NCBI GenBank assembly: GCA_041389565.1
Contig: JAWKRP010000015.1
Location: 62,001-126,000, forward strand
DNA: 64,000 bases
DNA from: JACKEQ01 sp041389565
GTDB taxonomy: Bacteria > Myxococcota_A > UBA796 > GCA-2862545
Direction: 5' to 3'
Shown: positions 16,902 to 24,599 of the stretch, piece by piece
How positions within the stretch are numbered: position 1 is the stretch's first letter
How the letters are laid out: each line of letters begins with the position of its first letter
Position numbers and translations under genes: made by a program
Notes under the pieces: model-generated
What the model saw: only the letters and a program-made list of their open reading frames with translations
Database searches by the model: none
What the model was told of the DNA's origin: nothing

Positions 16902-18011
16902 ATGAACCGCACTCGCGCCGCCTTCGCAGCCCTCGTCCTCGCGCTCGTCCTCGTCCTCGTCCTGCTGGGGTCCATCGTCCCGACGTCCAGCGACGATCCC
17001 GCAGCCTCCGGCCTCGGGACCCGCTCCGCACCCGTCGCGAAGCGGACGCCCCGCAGCGATCCCCGCGGGTCCGCCGGTCCCACCGACGATGCAGCCTCCG
17101 AGCCCGGCGCAGACGAACCCGATGCGCTCTCCGACGCGGAATCCACCGGTCCAGACGGCCTCACCGACGCCGAGCTCGCCGAACGGGCCGCGCAGCTCGC
17201 AGCCGACCCGCGCACCCACGTCGTCTGCGACCTGGGGCTCCCCGTCCGCCACGCCGAGGCCTACCTCGCCGTGGGTGGGCACTCGGACTTCAACGGGCGT
17301 CGCGTCGAGATCATCGACGGCACCGCCTACCTGCCGCTGGTGTACGACCTCGGAGACCTCGGAGACGCCGTGTTCACCGAGCGATCCGGGCTGTTCAGCC
17401 TGGAGGGGTACGGTCCGGCGGCCATCGCGTGGTCCGACCCTCCCGGAGACGGCTCGAAGGGCGCCTGTACGGCCCCGGTCACGCCCGAGCCCGGCCTGGC
17501 CTCGCTCACGGGCACCCTCACCCTCTCGCCCAGCGGTGCGCCCGCCGCCGGGGGCTGGGTGGAGGGCTGCGGGAACATGGCGTTCGCCGACCAGCACGGG
17601 GTCGTCCACATGGACATCGTGCCCGAGCCCTGCGTGCTGCTGGCGATGCGCCAGGACGGCCTGCTGCGCACCGTCAGCCCGCCGGTGTCCGTCACTCCGA
17701 CCCCCGGGCAGGACGTCGTGGTCGATCTCGTGATCCCCGAAGCCCCGCGGGCCGGGCTCGGCGTGCGCGTGTCGAGCGACGAGCAGGGCATCCGGGTGGA
17801 CGAGGTGATCGAAGGCGGTCCTGCAGCGCTCGCGGGGCTCGAAGCGGGCGACCACGTCGTCGGAATCGATGGGGAACCGCTCGATCCCGACGATCTCGCG
17901 GAGTTCGTCGAGCGGGCGGGAGGCACTCCCGGAACCGAGGTGAGCCTCGACATCGTGAGGGACGGCCAGCCGCAGCGCATCACGGTGGAGCGGGAGGTCC
18001 TGCCGGGCTGA
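16902..18011 (+). CDS. Membrane-anchored PDZ-domain protein
   Basis: A 369-residue protein. The N-terminus has an uncleaved-type signal or anchor (AAFAALVLALVLVLVLLGSIV), followed by a low-complexity Asp/Pro/Ala stretch to about residue 85. The middle contains Cys-containing beta-rich segments (two carboxypeptidase-regulatory-like repeats are possible around LTGTLTLSPSGAPAAGGWV). The C-terminal ~85 residues are a PDZ domain (AGLGVRVSSDEQGIRVDEVIEGGPAALAGLEAGDHVVGIDGEPL). No protease domain is present, so it is more likely a periplasmic scaffold or adaptor. The kinase gene starts 58 bp downstream. Confidence 0.78.
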   Translation: MNRTRAAFAALVLALVLVLVLLGSIVPTSSDDPAASGLGTRSAPVAKRTPRSDPRGSAGPTDDAASEPGADEPDALSDAESTGPDGLTDAELAERAAQLAADPRTHVVCDLGLPVRHAEAYLAVGGHSDFNGRRVEIIDGTAYLPLVYDLGDLGDAVFTERSGLFSLEGYGPAAIAWSDPPGDGSKGACTAPVTPEPGLASLTGTLTLSPSGAPAAGGWVEGCGNMAFADQHGVVHMDIVPEPCVLLAMRQDGLLRTVSPPVSVTPTPGQDVVVDLVIPEAPRAGLGVRVSSDEQGIRVDEVIEGGPAALAGLEAGDHVVGIDGEPLDPDDLAEFVERAGGTPGTEVSLDIVRDGQPQRITVEREVLPG

Positions 18012-18069
18012 CCCGGGTGGTGTATCCTTCGCGACCGCGCAGAGGTCCACCTGCCCCCGAGCCGCACCG

Positions 18070-20574
18070 ATGCCTGAGCTCCTCCTCGAGCGCACCTGGC
18101 GGGGAACCGCCGAAGAGGTGTGGGCGCTGATCAGCAACACCGACGCCTTCAACCGCGCGGCGGGCCTCGGCCTGCACTTCGAGCGCGACAGCGATGGCTG
18201 GCGGGGCCGCCAGAGCCTGGGCCCGCTGGAGGTGACCTGGCGCGAGGACCCCATCCAGTTCATGGCGCCACGGCGGTTCGAGAGCCGGCGGGAGTACGCA
18301 TCGGGCCCGATCGCGTCGGCCTTCACGGAGTGCGACCTCGAGGAGACCGAGCAAGGCACGCACGTCCGCTACCACGTCGTGCTCGAGACCCGGGGGCTGG
18401 CGTCGTGGCTGGGTCCGATCGTGATGATGGTGCTGCGCGGCAAGCTCCAGGCGGGTCTCGATGCCGTGGAGCGCGCGCTGAACGGCACGGCGCGGTTCGA
18501 CCCTCCGCCCGCGCTCGCGCCCCCTGCCCGAGAGCTCGTGCAGCACGGAATGGCCCACCTCGACCCGGGGTTCCGTGCCGCCATCGTCGAGCGCCTCGAG
18601 AACGCCCCGCTGGTGGTGCAGCAGCAGCTGCGTCCCCTTCGGATCGCCCAGTCCGACGGGCTCGATCCCGATGCCTTCGTGCGGGCGTGCCTCGCCGCCG
18701 TGCAGGCCGAGGTGCTCGAGCTCCGCTGGCAGCTCCTGTGCCCGCGGTGCGGCGGAGGCGGGCAGCTCGCGATCCTCGAGCTCGCGACCCGCGACGTGCA
18801 CTGCGAGACGTGCGACATCCGATACGACGCCGCGTTAGCCGACAATGTCGAAGCGGTGTTCCGGCCGGCACCCGGAATCCGCGACGCGCACGTGCCGGTC
18901 GACTGCGTGATGTCGCCGTCGCACATCCCCCGGGTGGTCGCGCAGCTCGGCGTGCGCGCGCAGGGCGAGCTGAAGTGGGAGACCCCGCTCGTGACGGGGT
19001 GCTACCGGATGGAGCACGGCGGGCATGCCGCGCTGATCGACGTGAACGAGAGCCACGGAGCGGGGGGGTCCACGGGCATGGCCGTGCTCGAGCTCCGCGA
19101 CGACGGGTTCTTCCCGTCGGTCGTGCGCGTGGCCCCCGGCCCGACCACCTTCATCGTGCGCAACCGCGTCGATCGGGTCGCGCAGGTGGCGCTGTCGAAG
19201 CGCTGGCGTCCGTTCGACGCGCTCACGGCGTCTCGCCTGCTCACCCGCCCTGCGCTCCGGAACGCCCTCCCGGTGGCCGTGCTGGCCGACGGGCTCGACC
19301 TCCGCACGTACAAGGGCGCGGGCCTCGCCATCGAAGGGGATCCCGACGACCTCCTGAAGCTCCGCGAGCGCACCGCCGACCGCGACTGGACGTGGTACCA
19401 CCTCGGGAACCGGGTGATCGCGCTCGGCCTGCCGTCGGCCGCAGAAGCCCTGTCGACCGCCGAGCTGCTGGTGTCGCTGCACCTGCCCGTGGGCATGGGC
19501 CTCGCCGAGGGGCTCGTGCTGGAGCTCGCTCGCGAAGGGAACGTGACGCTGTGTGGGCAGGCCATCGAGCATGCGCTCGAAGCGCTGCGTCGCGTCGGAG
19601 TGCCGCAGGTCGCCATCGATCCGCGGAGCACGGCCGCGTTCACGTCCGCTGCGACGGCTGCGAAGGTGCACGTGCACGCGCGTGGCGACCAGCCGGCCCT
19701 CGTCGCGTTCGCGTCGCTGCTCGACGGCGCCCCGCCCCCACCTCCCGAAGAGGCCGTCGACGAAGGGCTCCCGGAGAGCGTGGCCGGGTTCCCCGTGCTC
19801 AAGGAGCTCGACCGCGGCGGGATGGGGCGCGTGCTCGAGGTCCTCGACCCCGCCACCGGCCAGCGGCTCGCGATCAAGCAGATGCTGCCGGGCTTCGCGA
19901 GTGATCGCGCGCTCCAGCTGTTCTTCCGCGAGGCGTTCTACGCGGTCCAGATCAAGCACCCGAACGTCGTGGACTTCCGTGACTGGGGCATCGAGCAGGG
20001 CCGCCCGTACCTCGTGATGGAGGTGCTCGTCGGGCGCAGCCTCGAGACCCACCTCGAGCGCGAGGGCCGCATGGACCGCAAGCGCGTGCGCGACATCCTG
20101 GTGGCCGTGCTCGACGCGCTCCAGGCGATCCACGGCGTGGGGCTCGTGCACCGCGATATCAAGCCGCACAACATCTTCGTGCTGGCCGACCCGAAGCTCG
20201 CGCCCGGTGGCGTGAAGCTGCTCGACTTCGGCCTGATGCGCCGCGCAGGGCACTCGCGCACCGAGGTGTTCGCGGGAACCCCCGACTACGTCGCGCCGGA
20301 GCAACTCCTGCTGGGCGCCGTCGACGCGCGCACCGACCTGTTCTCCGTGGCGATGGTGGCGCACCGGATGCTCACCGGGAAGCTGCCGTTCACGGGCAGG
20401 ACGGTCGGGCAGCGCGCCATCAAGCGCCTCGACGACCACACCGAGCCCCTGCTCGAGACCGAAGCCCTCGGCGCGCTCGCGCCGCTCCTCGTGAAGGCCC
20501 TGTCTCCCGACCCCGAGCGCAGGTACCCCTCCGCCGAGGCCATGCGAGACGCCCTCGCAGGCGTCGACCCGTGA
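18070..20574 (+). CDS. Ser/Thr kinase with N-terminal SRPBCC and DUF5939-like regions
   Basis: An 834-residue multidomain protein. Residues 1-140 resemble an SRPBCC (START-like) ligand-binding domain. Residues about 215-360 start with a CPRC...CETC zinc ribbon and continue in a pattern like DUF5939, which normally precedes nucleotide cyclase domains. Residues about 400-545 look like a decayed cyclase-like fold (HLPVGMGLAEGLVLEL ... GNVTLCGQAIEHALEAL). Residues about 570-834 are a Hanks-type kinase: GGMGRV glycine loop, Lys near 601, HRDIKPHN near 694, DFG near 719, APE near 740. All kinase catalytic residues are present. No membrane span was seen. The sulfatase gene overlaps its stop. The DUF5939 and cyclase assignments are by eye and need profile searches. 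Confidence 0.82.
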   Translation: MPELLLERTWRGTAEEVWALISNTDAFNRAAGLGLHFERDSDGWRGRQSLGPLEVTWREDPIQFMAPRRFESRREYASGPIASAFTECDLEETEQGTHVRYHVVLETRGLASWLGPIVMMVLRGKLQAGLDAVERALNGTARFDPPPALAPPARELVQHGMAHLDPGFRAAIVERLENAPLVVQQQLRPLRIAQSDGLDPDAFVRACLAAVQAEVLELRWQLLCPRCGGGGQLAILELATRDVHCETCDIRYDAALADNVEAVFRPAPGIRDAHVPVDCVMSPSHIPRVVAQLGVRAQGELKWETPLVTGCYRMEHGGHAALIDVNESHGAGGSTGMAVLELRDDGFFPSVVRVAPGPTTFIVRNRVDRVAQVALSKRWRPFDALTASRLLTRPALRNALPVAVLADGLDLRTYKGAGLAIEGDPDDLLKLRERTADRDWTWYHLGNRVIALGLPSAAEALSTAELLVSLHLPVGMGLAEGLVLELAREGNVTLCGQAIEHALEALRRVGVPQVAIDPRSTAAFTSAATAAKVHVHARGDQPALVAFASLLDGAPPPPPEEAVDEGLPESVAGFPVLKELDRGGMGRVLEVLDPATGQRLAIKQMLPGFASDRALQLFFREAFYAVQIKHPNVVDFRDWGIEQGRPYLVMEVLVGRSLETHLEREGRMDRKRVRDILVAVLDALQAIHGVGLVHRDIKPHNIFVLADPKLAPGGVKLLDFGLMRRAGHSRTEVFAGTPDYVAPEQLLLGAVDARTDLFSVAMVAHRMLTGKLPFTGRTVGQRAIKRLDDHTEPLLETEALGALAPLLVKALSPDPERRYPSAEAMRDALAGVDP

Positions 20575-22190
20575 GCGAGGCCGTCCCGCCCGCACGCGAC
20601 TGGCTCGTGTGCGCGGGGCTGTGGGCGTCGATCGGGCTGGTCGATGCCTACCGGATGGGCGGATCGGTGAACCCGATCGCGTGGTCCAGTGTCGCGAGCG
20701 AGACCGCCCTGCTCGCGGTCACGGGCCTGATCCTCGGGCGCCTGGGCCGAGGGTTCGCCAACCCCGCGTGGGTTCCGGCCGTGCTGGCCTGCTTCGTGCT
20801 CGTCCGGAACCTGCCGACCACCTGGGTGGGCGTGCCGTACGTGCTGGGCGTGCTGGCCCTCACGCTCGGTCCGGCGGTCGTGGCCGTGCGGCGCGGCTGG
20901 AACCTCCCCGCGCTCGTGGCGCTGGCGTGCGTGCCCCTCCTGCACGTGTGTACCGACACGCTCCGCGACGGCGGGATCTCCCGGTGGACGTGGCCCCTCC
21001 GCCACCGCGCGCTCGCCCCCATGAGGCCCGGCACCCCCATCGTCCTCGTCAGCGTCGACACCCTGCGAGCCGACTCCGCGCGCACGATGGCCGTGTGGAA
21101 GCGCCTGTCCGCCGAGGGCGCGTGGTGGTCCTCCGCGATGAGCACGTCGTCGTGGACGCTCCCGTCGGTCGCCACGATCCTCACGGGCCTGCCGCCGGAC
21201 GAGCACGGCGCGGTGTGCCTGCCGTCCGGGTGCCAGGTGATCGCGGGCACGGCCCGCAGCATCGCGGAAGACCTCGACCAGGCGGGCTGGCGCACGGTCG
21301 GGGTCACCTCGAACCCGTGGCTCAGCCGCGAAGCGCACTTCGACAAGGGGTTCCAGCGCTACTTCGACTTCGGCACCGACCCCGAGTCGACCCTGTCGCT
21401 CGGGAACGACCCGTACCGGTTCCCACCTCAGCGGGCCGAAGGGGTCACGGAGGTCGCCCTGCGGGAGCTCGAGCACCTCGAGGGCGCGTCGTTCCTGTGG
21501 GTCCACTACATCGATCCGCACTGGCCGTACGGGCTGAACCCGGACGTCGCCGTGAAGAGCCTGCGGAACACCGTTGCCGCGTCCGAGCAGGACCGCGTGC
21601 GCGAGGCCTACGCGGCTGAAGTGGCGCTGGTCGACCGCCAGGTGACGCGCCTGCTCGACGCGGTACACGCGCGCTTCGGGTCCGACGTGCACGTGCTGTT
21701 CACGGCCGACCACGGCGAGGAGCTCTGGGAGCACGACGGGGCCGAGCACGGCCACAGCCATCACGCGGAGGTGGTGGAGGTGCCGCTCGTGCTGTCGGGC
21801 CCGTCGGTCGAGCGAGGCCAGCGCGCGGAGCCGGCGTCGCTCGCCGACATCGCTCCGACGATCCGGTACCTCGCGGGGCTGTCGAAGCTCCCGTCACTGG
21901 CGCATCCACGGGCGCCCGAGCGCGAGCTGACGGCGTACGGGAACTATGCGGGCACGCGCCTCTGCAGCGCGCGGGACGCCCGGCGGCGCGTCATCGTGCA
22001 TGCGTGCGACAGCGCGACCCCGTGGGCCGAAGCGTTCGACCTCCGCGCCGACCCCGGCGAGCACGCACCCGAGCGGGTGTCGATCGAGGATCCGCTCGCC
22101 CAGCGCGCCCTCTCCGGGCTCCCCGACGGAACGGGCGAGCTCCTCCAGACCGGTACTGAGGCCCTCGAAGCGCTGGGCTACGTGCAGTAG
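20571..22190 (+). CDS. Membrane sulfatase-family hydrolase
   Basis: A 539-residue protein beginning with GTG that overlaps the kinase stop (GTGA), so translation is coupled. The first ~150 residues hold four or five membrane segments (for example ALLAVTGLILGRL, VLGVLALTLGPAVVAV). The rest is an alkaline-phosphatase-superfamily sulfatase domain: metal-binding VSVDTLRADS, nucleophile region SWTLPSVATILTG, FTADHGEELWEHDGAEHGHS as second metal site, and a C-terminal Y-G-N-Y strand region. The C/S-x-P-x-R formylglycine motif is absent and a threonine takes the nucleophile position, as in phospho- or glycerophosphotransferases. It may modify a periplasmic glycan or lipid; this is inference. Confidence 0.82.
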   Translation: MSEAVPPARDWLVCAGLWASIGLVDAYRMGGSVNPIAWSSVASETALLAVTGLILGRLGRGFANPAWVPAVLACFVLVRNLPTTWVGVPYVLGVLALTLGPAVVAVRRGWNLPALVALACVPLLHVCTDTLRDGGISRWTWPLRHRALAPMRPGTPIVLVSVDTLRADSARTMAVWKRLSAEGAWWSSAMSTSSWTLPSVATILTGLPPDEHGAVCLPSGCQVIAGTARSIAEDLDQAGWRTVGVTSNPWLSREAHFDKGFQRYFDFGTDPESTLSLGNDPYRFPPQRAEGVTEVALRELEHLEGASFLWVHYIDPHWPYGLNPDVAVKSLRNTVAASEQDRVREAYAAEVALVDRQVTRLLDAVHARFGSDVHVLFTADHGEELWEHDGAEHGHSHHAEVVEVPLVLSGPSVERGQRAEPASLADIAPTIRYLAGLSKLPSLAHPRAPERELTAYGNYAGTRLCSARDARRRVIVHACDSATPWAEAFDLRADPGEHAPERVSIEDPLAQRALSGLPDGTGELLQTGTEALEALGYVQ

Positions 22191-22193
22191 CGC

Positions 22194-22889
22194 TCACGAC
22201 GCCGAAGGGTGCCGGAACGGAACGAACCGCTTGGCGGGCCAGGGATTGGGGCGCAGCTGGACCCTCGGCCTGCGCATCGCATCGACGCGATGCTCGTCGC
22301 CTTCGGGCCCGCGGACATGCCAGGCGCCATCGCGCAGGACCAGGGCTTCGGGCAGCACGGACGCGTGCCCGTTCGAGCCGAGGTAGCGAACGGGCCGGTA
22401 GGAGTAGTACGCGCGCCGGCATGCGGTGAGGACGCCCGCGTCGACGGGCTGTTCGGGGGTTGGAGCCTCCACGATGTCGAGCAGGGCGCGCAGCTCGGAC
22501 TCCACCGTGTTCGGCAGCGCGCCGAGCAGCTTGGTGAGCAGGGCGTTCCGCTCGTCGGGGGTCTCGCCGGGTGCGGCGCACATCGCGAGGGCGAGCCGGG
22601 TGATGTCCTCGACGTCGAGCGCCACCGGGACGGGCCGACTCTCCGGGTCCATCCAGAATCCTCCGCCACGGCCGCCCATTCCGCCGATCCGAAAGCCGCG
22701 GGCGCGGAGGGCTTCGACATCGCGGTAGACGGTGCGCGCGGACGTTCCGGTGGCGCGGCCGAGCTCGTGCGCGGAGACCCGAAAGGTCGGGCCGACCCGC
22801 CAGGTGAGGCGCGGCACGTGGCGGATGGGCCGCCGGGTGTGGGTGCGGAGGGTGGCGAGGATGAGGTCTTGTCGGTCGGTCGGGGTCAT
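22194..22889 (-). CDS. WYL-domain transcriptional regulator (YafY-like)
   Basis: A 231-residue regulator. The N-terminus is a DeoR-type helix-turn-helix (MTPTDRQDLILATLRTHT ... SAHELGRATGTSARTVYRDVEALRARGF), followed by a G-rich wing and a WYL-like sensor region. The protein is shorter than the usual ~310 residues, and the WCX dimerisation part seems reduced. Such regulators typically respond to nucleic acids or nucleotides in stress or defence contexts, or act as local repressors. Its upstream region is the hairpin-rich 22890-23295 gap, which it may control. It ends four bases after the convergent sulfatase stop. Confidence 0.8.
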   Translation of the reverse strand: MTPTDRQDLILATLRTHTRRPIRHVPRLTWRVGPTFRVSAHELGRATGTSARTVYRDVEALRARGFRIGGMGGRGGGFWMDPESRPVPVALDVEDITRLALAMCAAPGETPDERNALLTKLLGALPNTVESELRALLDIVEAPTPEQPVDAGVLTACRRAYYSYRPVRYLGSNGHASVLPEALVLRDGAWHVRGPEGDEHRVDAMRRPRVQLRPNPWPAKRFVPFRHPSAS

Positions 22890-22955
22890 TCGAGGAGTGT
22901 AGCGGGGGGTGCGGACAGAATTTGGTCCCGGGATCGGGGGGTGCGATCTCTCGTG

Positions 22956-22996
22956 GCTGAGCATTCGTTGCCACGGGATGGCAGCGAATGCTGAGC
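22956..22996. repeat. 17-bp near-perfect hairpin
   Basis: The arms 22956-22972 and 22980-22996 pair over 17 positions with one G-G mismatch and one G-U wobble, around the 7-base loop ACGGGAT. It lies about 65 bp upstream of the WYL regulator start, so it could be an operator, part of a structured RNA, or a mobile repeat of REP type. Confidence 0.6.
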
Positions 22997-23000
22997 GTGC

Positions 23001-23023
23001 GGAGGAGGGGGGTGGGGTCCTCC
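23001..23023. repeat. 6-bp inverted repeat around a G-rich loop
   Basis: GGAGGA (23001-23006) and TCCTCC (23018-23023) are exact complements around an 11-base, almost pure G loop. It sits directly between two longer hairpins and its right arm overlaps the outer arm of the next one, so the structures may be alternative. Confidence 0.45.
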
Positions 23024-23084
23024 GGAATTCCTGTTGCCGGGAGCCTTCAGCGAGCTGGCTCGCTGACTCCTCCCTGAATTCTGG
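23022..23084. repeat. Nested hairpin, 63 bases
   Basis: The outer arms CCGGAATTC (23022-23030) and GAATTCTGG (23076-23084) pair with one wobble, a central GGGAG pairs with CTCCC, and the inner TCAGCGAG (23047-23054) pairs perfectly with CTCGCTGA (23059-23066) around a CTGG loop. The nesting suggests selection for an RNA structure or a DNA cruciform rather than chance. Confidence 0.55.
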
Positions 23085-23295
23085 CGCGGCGGGGACGGCG
23101 GGGACGCGGCGATGTGGGTGTCGTCGGGTCGTGGTTCCGGTCGAAACGCTCGGCGCGACGGGCGTGGATTCTGGCGCGAACCGTCGCAGACCGTGGGCGT
23201 CGGGGCGAGGGGTCTGCGCAGGGTCTGCACGGGATCACGGCTGCGTCTGCGGGACCGCACCGGGGTCCCGCGCGCACATTGGGCGTGGAGGTCGC

Positions 23296-23874
23296 ATGGA
23301 CCCGCGCACGCCGCTCCTCACGTTCCTGTTCGAGCACACCCACCGTCCCTACGCCTGGTTCAAGCGGCGTGACCCGTGGAACCTGTCGCCGGCCGACCTG
23401 CAGGCGTTCCCCGTGGGCTCGCTCGGCCACGCGCTCGGGCACTACCTGGAGGCGAAGGGCTTCACGCTGATGCCGAAGCTCGAGAGCCACGACCTCGCGC
23501 ATTTGCTCACGGACACGCCGACCGACGTGCCCGGCGAGATCGCGCTGCAGTTCCTGTTGTTCGGCAACGGGAAGCGGAGCGCCTATCTGCTCGGCGTGCT
23601 GGCGATGGGGGCGGTGCTGTACCCGGAGCTGTGGAGCACGTGGATGCGGGCGTTCCGGAAGGGTCGCGCGCTGACGCGGTTCTGGGACCTGCCGTTCCGC
23701 GAGCTGCTCGTGGAGCCCGTGAGCGCGGTGCGCCCGACGCGGTGCTACCCGGGCGTCGCGGTGCGCCAGGCGAGCTGGGCCTCGTCGATCTTGAACACCT
23801 TCGAGGCGGTGCGCCACGCGACGTTCTCGAGCTGCTCGTCGGTGAAGTCGAGCTCGTTGAGCAGCTTGAGGTAG
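23296..23874 (+). CDS. Coq4-family protein
   Basis: A 192-residue protein with GGAGGT three bases upstream of the ATG. It carries H65-D66-x-x-H69-x11-E81 (HDLAHLL ... PGE), the zinc-binding HDxxHx11E motif that defines COQ4, followed by LQFLLFGNGKRSAYLLGVLAMG and a basic segment AFRKGRA as in bacterial relatives. COQ4 acts in ubiquinone biosynthesis; bacterial homologues are poorly characterised. No other quinone genes are close. The last ~43 residues are read from DNA antisense to the amidohydrolase gene and are Ser/Val-rich, so the conserved domain ends near residue 150 and the tail may be a by-product of a late stop. Confidence 0.75.
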   Translation: MDPRTPLLTFLFEHTHRPYAWFKRRDPWNLSPADLQAFPVGSLGHALGHYLEAKGFTLMPKLESHDLAHLLTDTPTDVPGEIALQFLLFGNGKRSAYLLGVLAMGAVLYPELWSTWMRAFRKGRALTRFWDLPFRELLVEPVSAVRPTRCYPGVAVRQASWASSILNTFEAVRHATFSSCSSVKSSSLSSLR

Positions 23875-24593
23875 GGCTTCATGTGCACGAGCGGCCAGTC
23901 GGAGCCGTACATGAGCTGGGTGCCGGGGTCGCCCATGTACGTGATCATCTCCTTGAGCCGCATCGCGACGTAGCGCTCGAACTGGTACGAGAACTCGCCG
24001 AGCGTCAGCCCGGAGATGTCGCCGTACACGTTGTCGTTCTTGTACAGGACCTCCGCGGCGTCCTGGAACCACGGGTTGCCGAGGTGGCACATGACGAACC
24101 GCACGTCGGGGTAGTCGACCGCGATGTCGTCGACGAGCAGGGGGTGCGCCATGCGGACCTTGGCGGTCTTCGCGTAGGTGTCGCCGGTGTGGATCATCAC
24201 GGGCACGTCGTGCTTGGCGGCGATGCGGAAGACGGTCTCGAGGGACGGGTCGTTGATGGGGTAGTGGTCGTAGCCCGGGTAGAGCTTGACCCCCTTCACG
24301 AGCCCGTCTGCGATGCGCTGTTCGAGGGTGAACAGGTCGGAGCGCACGTCTCCCCGCCACCGCAGGCCCTCCACCACCGTGGTGCGCGGGTTCCCGGCGA
24401 GCAGCTCGAGCACCTCCTCCACGCTGGGACGGTTGAGATCGGCCTTGTAGGACGTGATCACGACGGCGTGGTCGATGCCGCTGTCGTCCATCTTGGCGAA
24501 CAGGTCCTTCACGTTCTCGACGGTCGGGCGGCGCGTGGACTCGTGGTAGTTGTTGAGGTGGACGTGGACGTCGACGAGGTACTTCGTGGGCAT
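23745..24593 (-). CDS. Amidohydrolase-2 family metal-dependent hydrolase
   Basis: A 282-residue TIM-barrel hydrolase. The N-terminal metal motif is VDVHVHLN (H-x-H), with GVKLYPGYDHYP, VPVMIHTGDT (metal His), FVMCHLGNPW (His) and MYGSDWPL (the conserved Asp) following at the expected spacing of an ACMSD-like amidohydrolase. Members decarboxylate or hydrolyse small carboxylates; the substrate here is unknown. The first ATG is taken as start. It begins only six bases from the divergent CobW-type gene, so its leader lies inside that gene. The 3-prime end overlaps the Coq4-family frame by 130 bp. Confidence 0.85.
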   Translation of the reverse strand: MPTKYLVDVHVHLNNYHESTRRPTVENVKDLFAKMDDSGIDHAVVITSYKADLNRPSVEEVLELLAGNPRTTVVEGLRWRGDVRSDLFTLEQRIADGLVKGVKLYPGYDHYPINDPSLETVFRIAAKHDVPVMIHTGDTYAKTAKVRMAHPLLVDDIAVDYPDVRFVMCHLGNPWFQDAAEVLYKNDNVYGDISGLTLGEFSYQFERYVAMRLKEMITYMGDPGTQLMYGSDWPLVHMKPYLKLLNELDFTDEQLENVAWRTASKVFKIDEAQLAWRTATPG

Positions 24594-24599
24594 GGACGC

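Larger units (their letters stand above)
22890..23295. other. Non-coding gap with stacked hairpins
   Basis: This 406-bp interval is the longest without a credible gene. Plus-strand frames cross it but give Arg/Ser/Trp-rich, low-quality peptides. It contains three inverted repeats between 22956 and 23084, and an 11-bp direct repeat ATTCTGGCGCG near 23078 and 23169. It lies between divergent genes (the WYL regulator and a Coq4-family gene), so promoters, operators or a small structured RNA are plausible contents. Confidence 0.6.
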
